64,000 nt of DNA from Entoloma clypeatum (lineage: Eukaryota > Basidiomycota > Agaricomycetes > Agaricales > Entolomataceae): the NCBI GenBank assembly GCA_963565915.1, contig OY751490.1, positions 2,728,001-2,792,000 on the forward strand, written 5' to 3'. Shown in pieces: positions 40,601-51,723 of the stretch; position 1 is the first letter of the stretch; the number at the start of each line of letters is the position of its first letter. Under the pieces are notes generated by a model. It saw only the letters and a list, made by a program, of their open reading frames with translations, was not told the DNA's origin and searched no databases. The position numbers and the translations under genes were made by a program.

Positions 40601-40690
40601 GGCCCTGCTGTCCCTCATATCACGTTCCCAGAATGGCTTCGCAAACACAGAGAACTCACGAAACTATTAGAAAGGAGGTCTTTGGAGTAG
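34667..40690 (+). CDS. PALD1: Paladin-type protein with three tyrosine-phosphatase-like modules
   Basis: Related to animal paladin and fungal 'inositol hexakisphosphate' domain proteins. Start MANPPNGLLKSMLHPDTRP at 34667 (good context ACCATGG); an in-frame ATG lies at 34649. Three modules of about 400-450 residues repeat the same order: an entry block (VVKTRTGSVLSRGFILKTDH; then IILRESTLLKSDQW; then MNRSGSILSASTILKSDFF), a substrate-loop block (WFSTREEPIIYISGRPFVLR; TLREEPVVYINGAPYCLR; YVYVAGRPHVLR), and a CX5R loop. The loops are FSCGMGAVRTTFAM, NCQLGRGRSTLAL and NCQMGRGRTTTGM. Each is followed by a helical region. The last exon ends FPEWLRKHRELTKLLERRSL. About 1,400 residues and many introns; the splice ATA|GTGCGA ... 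TTTAG|C near 36765-36824 bridges an apparent stop. The first loop deviates most, so module 1 may be inactive. Confidence 0.88.
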
Positions 40691-40828
40691 TCCTGATAAC
40701 CATTGATGATAGTTACGTGATACATGTGTCGTATGCAGGCTATCATTCAACGGATGCGGTCGCTCAAAAAAAAAATGCTAAAGTTCAGTTGTGATGTAGG
40801 CTTGATGCCAAGAACTCTTAGGTAGTAG

Positions 40829-42958
40829 ATGGCCCCCCTCTGTTTTGCCTACTATTGCTCAGGACACGGTAAGTGAACCTACCACCCCTCTCAAGTCGAG
40901 AGCATATCATAGATTCTTCCAGGTTACGGACATGCAACTCGAGTTTCTGCCTTCGCATCTCACCTATTAAGCCTTCCCCAGAAAGAAAAGCCGTGTGTCT
41001 ACATTTGCTCGTCTGCACCAGAGCATGTTTTTGCAGACAGTATCAAGTTGGGAGCATTGTATCGTTATGCTGAGATTGACCCTGTCATCGTCCAACCGGT
41101 CGCGTGAGGTGTTCGTTAGCTCTATGGATTTCCCGGACCTGACACTGCCTTTTTCTCATCCTAGCTATCGTGTTGACCGCCAGAAAAGCGTCGACGTTTT
41201 GAAAACGTTTCTCTCCCGGAAAGATACCATTTTAGACAGAGAACGGCAATGGCTCATAGAGATCAAGGCCCATGCCGTACTTAGCGATGCAGCATTTCTA
41301 GGCTGGTACATTCGCTTGTGCACCATATCCAGTATTGAAGCTCACAAATTCTTATCCACGCAGCTTAGCCGCCAAAGAAATCGGAATTCCATCCGTTTTG
41401 ATCACCAACTTCACTTTTGACTCCGTGTACAGCTACCTATCAACACCCCTTCTCGACACCCCTGTGCCGTCTGATTCCGGGCATCTCACTCCCGTATCCG
41501 GCGGTTTTGCGAATTTGGTCCCCGATATTCCCGTGGCGCTCTCTGTGGTCGAACCACTCGTGGAAGAGATAGTTGCAGGGTATCGTTGCGCAGATTTGCT
41601 GTTCCTGCTCCCTGGACATATACCCATCCCGTCATTCTCTATATATCCTCCCCTCCCTGCACAGAACTGGGTTGATCCATCTTCAAACCAACTTCTCCCC
41701 GCTGTCGTTGACTTTCTCTCTCAAGACCCTTCTCCATGTGAATTATACCCTAGCATCTCGTCTCCCGTTGGTTTGGATCCTTCTTCTATGCACACGTCGC
41801 GTTCTATCATACCTGCGCCGCTTCTGGTCCGGTCGCCATCTTTGAATCCATCGGTGTATTCTAGCGAAGGGCGTTCTCGTCTTCTCTCATCGATCGGTGT
41901 GCCCGTGGAATTTCATGACCCTTCTCTAACAAGAATCTTGGTTGTGTCCTTTGGCGGGCAAGTGTTTCGTGCGCCAAGTCGTTCAGGAAGTAGAAGTCAG
42001 AGCCGCAGCGCGACTCCAATCCCTTCGCCCACCAACACTGGGTTTCGCAATGGAATTCCTGAAGTGCATCAGCTCGGTCCCAGTTCACAATCCCGCTCTT
42101 CGGATACGTACCGTTGTAACTTGGATCCACCGCAAGTGGTGTCATCTCGCTTGGCTACTCCATCCCATCTGTGGATTCCAGGGGCGCCTCCGGCCTCCAA
42201 ACCAATCGCTCCGGCTCCCGACTTCGGCATTCCAGAGCTTGCGACAATCCCTCCCACCCCTAGTGCTATCACAACAACCTTTGACTCGTCATTAGATGGT
42301 GAACATGAAATAGATTCCCATTTGCTTCCCGACTCGTCCTGGATAGCCATAGTATGTGGGGTCTCAAAAGACCAATGGCTCACCCAAAGTGACCAAGAAG
42401 ATCTAGGCTTGCCTCCCGGGTTTTATGTTGCTCCAAAGGAGGTTTACATGCCTGATTTGACGGCGATTGCAGATGTCTTGCTCGGGAAGCTGGTAAGTTT
42501 GCAGACAAACACCCACTCTAGAGACGCTTGGCGTGTATTATTTACGGAATTCTAATTTCTACGCCTTAGGGATATGGAACGGTATCAGAGTGTGTTGATT
42601 CGCGTACTCCGTTTGTTTATGGTGAGCCTTTCGGAGAAATTCAAATATCCCAAGACCTCTCACTGAGACGTATGGCGTAGTTTCGCGGCCTCTATTCATC
42701 GAGGAACACGGTTTGCGTCTCCTTCTTGGCAGAGAAGGCGTCGGAATAGAACTCTCTCGCCAAGCGTACGAGGCCGGAGATTGGGCTGCATCGGTTGAAG
42801 AAGCTTGGATTCAAGGCAAAGCCTGTAAACTGGAGAAGCGAGCTCAAGCTGCGGCAGGACTTGGACTGGATACCCGGAAGGCAGAGGGGTTGGACATGGC
42901 GAAAAAAGTTGTTTCTTGGGCAAGAGATCGATGTGATTACCTAAAGATAGCCTCGTAA
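40829..42958 (+). CDS. Glycosyltransferase-like protein related to arabinokinase N-domain
   Basis: Looks like the GT-B/MurG-like half of plant-type L-arabinokinase, without the GHMP-kinase half. Exon 1 (MAPLCFAYYCSGHG) is joined by an intron to GYGHATRVSAFASHLL, the signature GHGYGHATR loop. Then KPCVYICSSAPEHVFADSIK, YRYAEIDPVIVQPVAYRVDR across an intron, and AAKEIGIPSVLITNFTFDSV. A Pro/Ser-rich insertion of about 130 residues (around 41960-42300) separates the lobes. The C-lobe has SSWIAIVCGVSKDQW, YMPDLTAIADVLLGKLGYGT, then VSECVDSRTPFVYVSRPLF, resembling a nucleotide-sugar site. The stop is at 42956-42958. The substrate is unknown. The fold call is moderately strong, while an arabinokinase function is not supported because the kinase domain is missing. 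Confidence 0.78.
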
Positions 42959-43037
42959 TACATGGTGCATATAATGGGGTCCCAATAACGACTTTAAATA
43001 AGCTCCGTGAGCGCTAAGTGAGCGTTCGTCTTCCCCT

Positions 43038-45796
43038 ATGACTACTCCCTCACAGCCAGTGCCCATAAAGAGCTCTAAATCCCTCGCCAACAACAACGGC
43101 AGCCTGCCAGCATCGTATACGCCGTCTCTCGGAACACCCAACCTTCATGCTCGTCGTATCCCGTACACAGGGACACCCTCAGTGCGAAATGTCCCTCCCA
43201 GGGGATCATTCTCCACTCCTGCCTCTGATGGTCCATCTTCATATCGCGCACAAATCATTGCCGGCTTCACTGCAAATAAGCCTTCCAATCTAGGGGGGAG
43301 CGGAACGGCCACCCCTGCACTTGCAGATCTCGATGTTCTATCCGACGAGGAGAAAGCGAAAGTGCTCGCACGGCATCTCGTTTCAAAGCAAGAGCGCCAG
43401 GCCCCTCCTGACCTTGATGTTCCACAGCCTAGCACGTCTTCCGCACGGTCATCCTCTGGTCCCAACAGTGTCCAAGAGAGGGAAGCGTCAGAACCTTTCC
43501 CTATTCCTTACCATGCACCTGGGGCAGACATAACGTGCGTTCAAGCTTAAATTTTACACCCTAAATCGTGAAAGTTGTAGCTTTATACAGACACGACATC
43601 TACAAATGGCACGCTGACAAACGCAAAGCCCGTGCTCGCGCCCTCTCATTTGCGGGACCTAGCCAACTGCCAGATCCTGCCTTCGAACATATCCATGAAC
43701 CTGGAGGATTCAGGAGGAACTATGTCCTTTTGCATGCCTCGGAACAAGGCGTACCAGAACGACCTATCCTGAATAACTTTATCGACTTCCTGTTTCTGTT
43801 TGGTCATTTTGTGGGGGACATTTGATCCATATTTCATGAATCATCAAGCTAACAGAGATTGTCAACAGGCTGGAGAAGACCTGGAGGAAGACGACGAGGG
43901 TGATAAGGACGAAGATGTCGAGCGGAACATCGTTGATTCTTCCGTAGTTCCTGCAGGACAAGCACCAGCCACAGAGACCAGTCCCCTACTTGTTTCTCGA
44001 TCAAGGTCGCGTTCGCGAAGGCGAGCGAGTTCAGTAGGGACCCGTGGAACTGCGACCGTGGCACAGGCTGTGCTCATGGTGATTTACGTGCATTCTGGAA
44101 GGAATCATCACTGATTCTTTGAATTGTAGTTGCTCAAATCATTCGTCGGTACTGGTATTCTCTTCCTTGGGAAAGCGTGAGTGACAGGAACGACGTCAGG
44201 AATATGAATTTTCGACTGAAATATTCATTACAGGTTCTACAACGGTGGCCTCGTCTTCTCTGCCGTAACATTTGTTTTCATTGCTGTGATCTCCCTATAC
44301 TCGTTCCTCCTCCTGGTGAAGACGAAGTTTGTTGTTTCCGGTAGTTTCGGTGGTGAGTGTTTCTGACATAAAAAGTATCCGTCGGCTTATGGAATCCTGC
44401 AGATATCGGCGGAGCAATGTATGGACCCTGGATGCGACACCTCATCCTCGGTTCTATCATTGTATCTCAAATAGGATTCTGCGCTGCGTACACAATTTTT
44501 GTTGCGCAAAATCTTCAGGTAAATCTTTCCCCGAATTTTTACAAATTCAATCTGATCTATATTAAAGGCATTTGTGTTGGGAATCACCAACTGTCTGAAG
44601 CTGATTTCGGTCAAGTGGTTCATCCTATTGCAAGTCATCGTGTTTCTGCCCCTCGCCTTAATCAGGGATCTCGCGAAACTGAGCACAACCGTCCTCGTTG
44701 CGGATGCCTTCATCCTTGCAGGATTGATTTATATTTTTGGAAGCGAGTTCACCATTCTGGCGAAGAATGGCATCGCAGACGTCAAGTGGTTCAACCCCAA
44801 AGATTTCTCTCTTTTCATCGGGTATGTCCACAATGGCATTGTTCTTAATTGTCATTCAACGTATACTTTGAAAGCACGGCCGTATTCTCCTTTGAAGGCA
44901 TTGGCTTGGTTTGTTCTGATATTTTATCAGATATAAAACCAATAGCATTTTTTTTTGAATTCTAGGTGATCCCAATTACAGACTCGATGAGGGAACCCCA
45001 TAAATTCCCTGTTGTCCTAACCGGCGTCATGGCATTCCTTACAAGTAAGATCCCATCTATCCAATCCTGACAAATATGTGATCTCATGCCGCGGATAGTA
45101 TTGTTTGGAGGGGCAGGCGCATTGGGCTATATGACTTTCGGCTCCGATATCCAGACTGTTGTTCTTGTCAATCTGGACGAATCGAACCCTACAGTACAAA
45201 CTGTGCGTCTCCTCCCGTCATCTATTTGTTTATATATCATTGACTAGGGCTTGGTTAGGTCCAACTTCTCTATGCGGTTGCAATTCTATTATCCTGTCCC
45301 CTTCAGTTGTTCCCGGCCGTTCGGATCCTGGAGAATGGCCTGTTTACAAGAAGCGGTAAGATGGACGTCAAAGTCAAGTGGTACAAGAATCTTTTCAGAT
45401 TCATGATGGTTGCGCTATCTACGGCTATCAGCTGGTATGGTGCCGCGGACCTTGACAAATTTGTCGCATTCATTGGCTGTTTCGCCTGGTAGGGATTTTT
45501 GGTCTCTCGTCATGGTCAAGGGTCGCTGACGGCTTTGACCTACAGTGTGCCGCTCTGTTATGTGTATCCAGCAATGTTACATTACAAAGCATGTGCACGC
45601 ACCCGGAAACAGAAGCTTGCGGATATCGCTATGATTGTGTTCGGGCTTTCTGTTGCTTTCTATACCACAATGCAAACCATCCGGGTTCGTAATTCGTTGC
45701 TGCCATTCATGGCGTCACTGATTTGTTCCTTTTATACAGTTGATGATTGCCCCAGACGTTGTTGGTCCTCCTCAAATCGGCATGTGTGATACTTGA
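43038..45796 (+). CDS. AVT3: Vacuolar amino-acid transporter, Avt3-like
   Basis: Member of the amino acid/auxin permease family (Aa_trans). Yeast Avt3/4 export neutral amino acids from the vacuole. ATG at 43038 starts a long Ser/Pro-rich cytosolic N-terminus of roughly 330 residues, including an acidic stretch (GEDLEEDDEGDKDEDVE) and an Arg/Ser-rich one (VSRSRSRSRRRASSV). The membrane part begins LLKSFVGTGILFLGKAFYNG, the Avt3 signature, and goes on with FVFIAVISLYSFLLLVKTKF, then HLILGSIIVSQIGFCAAYTI and LLQVIVFLPLALIRDLAKLS. GTAVFSFEGIGLVIPITDSM is a transport motif, followed by LFGGAGALGYMTFGSDIQTV. The last splices give GCFACVPLCYVYPAMLHYKA and the end LMIAPDVVGPPQIGMCDT. About ten helices are visible. 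Substrate and vacuolar location are inferred from the family. Confidence 0.9.
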
Positions 45797-46011
45797 TCCT
45801 GTTGTCCTTTCGAGATTCGAATGTAGTGATCCATGTTTTCTTCTTTAGAACAAGCATATGGATATCTAGTCCCACACAATGTTCTTCATAAACTTACATG
45901 CATGCTAATTCATCATCTTGTGATGACGTTTTTTTTTCCCGGCAAGCAGTTCATGCATTATGTATGGATTGTCGAATTATTATAAGGCATGTATAAGAAA
46001 TGTATAACGAT

Positions 46012-48108
46012 TTACAGAGAGAGTCGTGCTACATTGTCATAGCGAGGTCTTTCGACATCGACATCTTCATTCTCGCAATGCTCTATCACACCACTTAAAC
46101 TGGTCCCTCCAACCCCCAGCTGACACTTGTTCTCCTCTTCAATGCGTGTACAAGGTCCGTCCTGGGACAAGGTACAGTGCGCACCGAACACTCTGCGCAT
46201 GTTTTTCCTCTCCCTCAATTGGTCCAGGCTTCGCATTCGGGCCATCATCCAGTCCGCTTCCTCTTCCTCTGTCATGTAAAATGCCACCGAGGATCTGTCT
46301 GTGGACACGTCGATGGTCTGTCTCCTTCGAACTGAACCTGTTCGAGACTCTCTCACGCTATTCCTCCTCGTTTTTCCACCCCTGTTCTCTTCATTCTTGG
46401 GGGCAGTAATGGCAGTGGATGGCATAGATGATTCCGTTCGAGTACTCGGGATACGAACGCCGGCAGCTTGTAGAACGTCTGGAACTGGCGCATGACCCCT
46501 TGTCGTTTGCATTCGATGCGCAAATGCACATCTCAGCCTATTCAAATTCAATGTTTTTTTTTGAGGGGGAAGGGGGGGTAGGTAAACTCACCCAGGCCCA
46601 AAGATGAACTCGCCGCCCAACTGCCGAGCATCGCCACCGTTCTCCCATACAGGCATCCCTATCTTGATGGCTCGCATGACGACCAGGGTAACACCGCTCA
46701 CGAACCCACGGCGCACGTAGCCGCCATCCACGATCCTCGATTTCTCCTCGGAGGGGACCTTTTCCTCGCTCGGCGCTGCATGTATCGACGGTCCACCGGG
46801 ATTGCGTTCGCCAATTACGCCCATGCCCAGAGCTGCGTACAAAGCCTGTGATGGGTCGGCGTACATGCTAAAGGGTAAACCGAAGAGCTGCTTGTACTTG
46901 GAGATGAGGGTGTGCGCGCCGTTGCTGATCACCACCAGCTGGACGCGTTCCTGTTTACCACACTTATCCATTTCTGTCGCCGGGGTTCGTTTCGAATTGA
47001 GAAACATGATATCGGGATGTGCAAGTGAGGTAAGCGAGGTCATGTAATCCTGGCACAGGGGACACCAAAGGTGGCGGACAAAGATGACGATTGTGCGCTG
47101 TTTTTCGAACAGCGAGCCAAAGGCGACGCGAAGCCCAGATTCAGCTATCACGGGGAGTGAGCTGGCGTAGGCGAGTTGTGATTGAGTTGGCAGTGCCCAT
47201 TCCGTTTCCGATGGAGAAGGAGGCGGGCCATGCAGATTCTGGCGACTGATGCGTCTGTTCTGGTAGTGGTGTGGATGGGAGTGGCGTCTGTTAAGAGTTC
47301 TGAGGTTGGGAGTGGTGGCGCTGTGGGTGACAGTGGGCCGTGGGGCTGGCGAAGTAGACGTCAGGGGGTTGTCTGGCATAGATCGGGAAGAGGTGATGAA
47401 GGCTTTGGGGAAAGAAGCAGAGGATGGTGGAGACGGTGTCGATAGAGAGGCCGTAGCTGGCGGGTCTAATGGATGATGTTCGGGCTCACACGGAGTTCTG
47501 GGTGCATGGACAGTGACGCGGGGGCGAAGCGGCGAAAGGCGGGATTCCTGGGTACGGAGATCCCTGCCCGGGGGTGGTGATTGGAGCATTGCCCTGTCCA
47601 TCGAAGAACTTGAAAGGTGTTGAAAGTTCATGGGAGGAGATATGGAGTGTTTTTGAAGACGTTTGCCTGAGCTTTCAATGGAAGTGAGGCTGCTGCGTAT
47701 CTTGCTGGGCAAGAAGAACTTTGCCATTTTGGCTGTCGTGCGTGGTGTAGGACAGGGATCGGCCTCTGCTATGGCAAGGATTACCATTGGCTCGACGTCA
47801 GAACCACTGCCACCGTCGCTGGTGTCGGTATGGGAACTCGCGTTTACAAGAGGGTTTGGCAGGGCGTAGACATGGGAGATGTCGCGTCGAGTGGGAAAGT
47901 TGACTGAAGAGGAAGGGAGAATATGTTTAGTGGGGCGCGATCGGATAACTTTGTGGTGTTGAAGGATAAATCCATGAGTGGGTGTGTCCAAGGCGGAGGT
48001 TGAGGCACGATCGCGCAGGACTGAGAGAGGTGCAAAAGGATCTGTTGGGTCTGGGACGGGGTAACGAGGGACGATCTGTGGAGGTTGTTTGCGCTTGACA
48101 CTGGCCAT
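46012..48108 (-). CDS. Peroxiredoxin-like (AhpC/TSA_2, PRXL2) protein with long disordered ends
   Basis: A thioredoxin-fold domain of the AhpC-TSA_2 family in the middle of a long disordered protein. ATG at 48108 gives MASVKRKQPPQIVPRYPVPD. The first 300 residues are Ser/Pro-rich. The fold begins GLRVAFGSLFEKQRTIVIFV, then RHLWCPLCQDYMTSL with a CPLC active-site pair. Next are QLVVISNGAHTLISKYKQLF, PFSMYADPSQALYAALGMG and GGEFIFGPG. A short intron (donor GTGAGT) joins this to LRCAFAHRMQTTRGHAPVPD, the usual family ending. A basic Ser-rich tail follows, then YMTEEEEADWMMARMRSLDQ and a Cys-containing acidic end, stop at 46012. The domain is probably redox-active; the role is unknown. The same family includes human PRXL2C/AAED1. 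It diverges from the aldo/keto reductase gene. Confidence 0.85.
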
Positions 48109-48385
48109 TGGAGTAGGAGGGGAGATAGCATGAGGCTGACATGAGGAGTGCCACTGCCCACGTGAATTAAATAGTAGTACGCTGTGAAAGACGAATGGCC
48201 GTAGCCAAGTAACAATGAACAAATACCTCCAAATATTACAATTCCAAATCAGGAGCTCACCGTAACGTAACGCGTCTCACATCGTCCGCTCATGGCTTCA
48301 ATTTTGAATTCGGAAACAGCCTCATCCAGTTTCTGAAACACCCTGATGTCATTCTGACACACACTACCTCCGCAATACGTCCATC

Positions 48386-49677
48386 ATGCCTTTGTCCATG
48401 AATTCACTCATCAAAGTAAGTCAACAAGTCCTCTATACTACGACAATTCATACTTGACACAAGCTTGACGACGGCAACGAGATCCCTATCCTCGGTTTCG
48501 GTAAATCCTCTTTCCCTGCGTCCCAGACAATCGCAAGGAAAATCACCGCTTCTTATCACAGCCGCCTATGAGATGGACAGCAGAGAAGCCTATGAATCCG
48601 TCAAGTGGGCACTAGAGGTGCCACCTACCCTCCTTTCACTCTTAGCTTATTGACCCTCGGTCAGGCTGGATATCGCCATTTTGCAAGTCCCCCGACCTCT
48701 CGGTTCTTTCATGATTCTCACACATACCATTTCTCGATCTCCGTATTCTAGGAAGCCGTCGAATGGTTCGAAAACGAGAAAGCGGTTGGCAAGGCCATCC
48801 TCAATTTTTGCCACGTTACTGGCGTTCCTCGCGCAGAAATTTTCTATGCGACCAAACTCAAGGAAAACAAAGGCTATGACCACGCTCTCGCCTCCATCCA
48901 ACGGGCGGTCCATGAGTGCGAACTCACGCATATCGATTTATTCATTATCCACAGTCCCATTGGAGGCACCGAGGCACGTCAAGAAAGCTGGCGTGCTCTT
49001 GTTGATGCACAGAAACAAGGCCTGGTCAAGAGTCTTGGTATCGCATCCTTTGGCATTAAACATATCCAGGAGATTCTCTCAATGAATATGGGGGTCCCAG
49101 CCGTTCATCAGGTGAGCCTTTCCCCGAGAAAAGTCAGAGGCAATCGGATGGTTACCAAACGGCACGCCAGATTGAACTCCACCCTTTCAGTACACGAGAG
49201 GACTTAGTTTCCTTCACGAAGGAACATGGAATCGTTCTTGAGGCGAGTCTACCATGGGCTGCACCAATTCATGTTCAGTTTTCAAAAGAAGTTGCATAGG
49301 CGTGGGCCCCGCTCGTTCATGGACTTCGCTTGGAACATCCAACTATCGCAACCTTGGCCGAGAAATACAACAGACTCGGCCCACATATCCTCCTTCGCTA
49401 TGCCGTGCAAAAGGTCATTATTGCTTTCCACGCCAGTGTTGATCACGGCACTCATGGTGGGTTACAGGGGTATGTTCCAATCACTATGTCGGGGTCGCAG
49501 AAACGCCTGGTATCAAACACGAAAATATTTGATTTTGAACTGACCCAAGAAGAGATGAATATGCTTGACGCGCTTGATGAAGGTCTGTGGTTTTTCATTT
49601 GTCCGAGTCTTGCAGGCTGCTGATGTGTAGTTCTTCAAGGCTTCAATGTCTATGAGAATCCTGTCGGTTGTGAGTGA
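48386..49677 (+). CDS. Aldo/keto reductase
   Basis: NAD(P)H-dependent reductase of the AKR superfamily. ATG at 48386 (MPLSMNSLIK) is spliced to LDDGNEIPILGFG. The catalytic set is AGYRHFDSAEWYENEKAVGK, giving Asp, and Tyr in WYENE, then EIFYATKLKENKG with the Lys, and HIDLFIIHSPIGG with the His. Later parts are SLGIASFGIKHIQEIL and VPAVHQIELHPFS, then HPTIATLAEKYN and the NADP-side region VPITMSGSQKRLVSNTKIFD. Only a GC-AG intron (49243-49299, donor GCGAGT) restores GIVLEAWAPLVHGLRL, because every GT donor nearby breaks the frame. The last exon probably ends DEGFNVYENPVGCE. The substrate is not determinable. It may share a promoter with the divergent peroxiredoxin-like gene, 277 bp apart. Confidence 0.85.
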
Positions 49678-50067
49678 AGAAAGAGACGCTTATCGTGGAC
49701 AATCAAGTATTCGCAACTTCCTGTACGATATAGCTTGTTGCAAGCCGTTTCTCGCGTGACGTCATCGAAGAGCTGTTCAAGTTTGATGCGCCCCTCCTCA
49801 GCATCATGCCACCTCAAAGCGCCTAACGCCACTCGTGGCGAGCAGAAAGAGTGTGCCTACTTGAGATCGATAAAGGAGAGATTGAATGCTTGACAAACGT
49901 TTCCATGTGGCATCAGAAGGCTTTGTACAGGTACAGCTTTGACCTTTCAACAGCACGGCACGGAGTCCACTTGATCAAGATGACTAGGTCCACCGCCACT
50001 CCTCCCTTTATGTATAATCTACCTTTCACCTCCTGCCAGCACCATTGTCCTTCTCTCGCACCAAAGG
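49678..50067. other. Intergenic between reductase and disordered protein
   Basis: 390 bp carrying the reductase 3' region and the promoter of the next gene. Only very short frames; nothing recognised. Confidence 0.45.
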
Positions 50068-51390
50068 ATGGAATCTCGTGAGTTTAGATCTGACACCCTG
50101 ACTGTGTCAACAGCTGTTGATCCTTTTACTCAAGGACCTTGCCATCAGATTGTGCTAGGAGAGCCATCTACAGCTTCAGGCATATTCAATAGGGTCAAGA
50201 GACTCGCGGCCCTCATCCGGCGTGGGCGGCGCCGCCACCGGACCAACACGACCACAGACAACGACCCCCCTTCCGCCACAAAACCTCGGGGTAATGTTGA
50301 AGTGTGCAACTACCCTCCTCATAGTTCGGGCCAGGACTCCAGAGCCAATGTAGACCGAGCTGACGGAGCGCGTCTCCAGGAAGTTTACCGCTCTCCTACG
50401 CCACTACTGACACACGATCACACGAGCGACGCATATTTCCGGACATTAAGGGATCACGAGCGCACTGTCAACTATCAAGTTTCAACTATACGTGCCTCCC
50501 AATCCACAGAAGCCGGCCCCAGTAACGCCGCTGACTCGAATGTTCCAGCGATGAATAGCCCCACTAGTGGCGACTCTCAAGGTCAGCTCTATCACCCAAG
50601 ATCTACTCATGTAGCATCAGCGCCGGAGGCCTACGGACCCGCGGTCACTATCTATGTTGACAATACCGTTATCGCACTAGCGCCACCTCATTCAATTGGG
50701 TATAGTGCCCTACATTCACAAGGCTCCCCACAAGCCAGGCCCCCTCGCGCATCTCGCCCTCTTCCGTCCGTTCCTGCACCTAGTCGAGCAGCTGGTCCTC
50801 AAACTCAGAATCAGACTACCGTCGACGAAAATGCCCGCATACCTGCCATTTCAGAGCTGAACACTGCTGCTTCTCCTGTGCTCCAGATTAATGTAGCCAG
50901 CATTCGTCCCATGTGTCCTCTCACGATTTCTGTCGACGACGTGGTCATAGCCATCTCGCAGTCTGGATCGAACATTGCGGACCAACCTCAGGCTGTTCAG
51001 CTTCAACGAGCCCCAACTCGTCATCAAGCAACTCAGGCACCCACGATGCCTTCTACACCAGTACCCGCTGACGCGATCAGGCCCCTTCCAGAGGTTTCAC
51101 CTGAGAATACAGATCACTTTCGATTCAACCATGACCATCTCGCCCATGGCGACAATCGAAGTTATCCAAGAGCCCAAGGTCGTATCCTCCCCAATTCATT
51201 GCGAACGTCGACCGCGACCGTCGGACCTGTTCGTAATGGAGGTGTCCTGAGCCCTCTTTCCGTTCTAGTCACTCCTGGTCATAGTGCACTGCCATTAATG
51301 ACGTTCCCCGGTGTCCCTGATTTGAACGGTGCTTCCTTCGGCACTCCTGTCATGGCTCAAGGTGGATCACACATGAGGATGATTTCCTGA
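50068..51390 (+). CDS. Hypothetical disordered protein, single exon, internal repeat
   Basis: A 440-residue frame with no introns, unusual here. No known domain. The N-terminus has a basic patch (RVKRLAALIRRGRRRHRTN) that could act as a nuclear signal. Most of the rest is Pro/Ser/Ala/Thr/Gln-rich and predicted disordered. Two similar hydrophobic strands stand out: VTIYVDNTVIALAPPHS near residue 195 and LTISVDDVVIAISQSGS near residue 290, sharing the pattern TIxVDxxVIA. They may form a small repeated beta element or a binding motif. The end is SFGTPVMAQGGSHMRMIS. An open frame of this length with a consistent composition argues for a real gene, but no function can be given. Confidence 0.55.
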   Translation: MESREFRSDTLTVSTAVDPFTQGPCHQIVLGEPSTASGIFNRVKRLAALIRRGRRRHRTNTTTDNDPPSATKPRGNVEVCNYPPHSSGQDSRANVDRADGARLQEVYRSPTPLLTHDHTSDAYFRTLRDHERTVNYQVSTIRASQSTEAGPSNAADSNVPAMNSPTSGDSQGQLYHPRSTHVASAPEAYGPAVTIYVDNTVIALAPPHSIGYSALHSQGSPQARPPRASRPLPSVPAPSRAAGPQTQNQTTVDENARIPAISELNTAASPVLQINVASIRPMCPLTISVDDVVIAISQSGSNIADQPQAVQLQRAPTRHQATQAPTMPSTPVPADAIRPLPEVSPENTDHFRFNHDHLAHGDNRSYPRAQGRILPNSLRTSTATVGPVRNGGVLSPLSVLVTPGHSALPLMTFPGVPDLNGASFGTPVMAQGGSHMRMIS

Positions 51391-51723
51391 CACTGGACGT
51401 TTCCCCCACCACCGTTTCTGGATCCACGATTTCTGATGACGATTGTGTTAATTATATTTCTCATTTAACTGGGGTGTGGATGTGGTTTTTTCTTCTTCCG
51501 TTTTCTCATACACATTCAGAACATTTTTATCACACCAATGTATAGATCATGAAGAATAATGAACTGGTTCTCTGAATTGGAAGTTCATTTTGCGAGTCAG
51601 TCAAATCATGCAGTCAAAAAGCTGTCGATTACAACCGAGCAGTGCGCAAAATAATTGATTGATCGCCTGCGAGTGGTACGGGGTGAAACATGTAGTGAGA
51701 GGAGGTATCGAGATGAATTATGA
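51391..51723. other. Convergent 3' interval before eIF6
   Basis: 333 bp, AT-rich, between two convergent stops. Likely the two 3' UTRs; nothing else seen. Confidence 0.5.

Noticed and set aside
45480..45560. Premature stop in the Avt3-like transporter after GCFAW
   Set aside because: An intron starting GTAGGG and ending CTACAG restores GCFACVPLCYVYP, a conserved helix.
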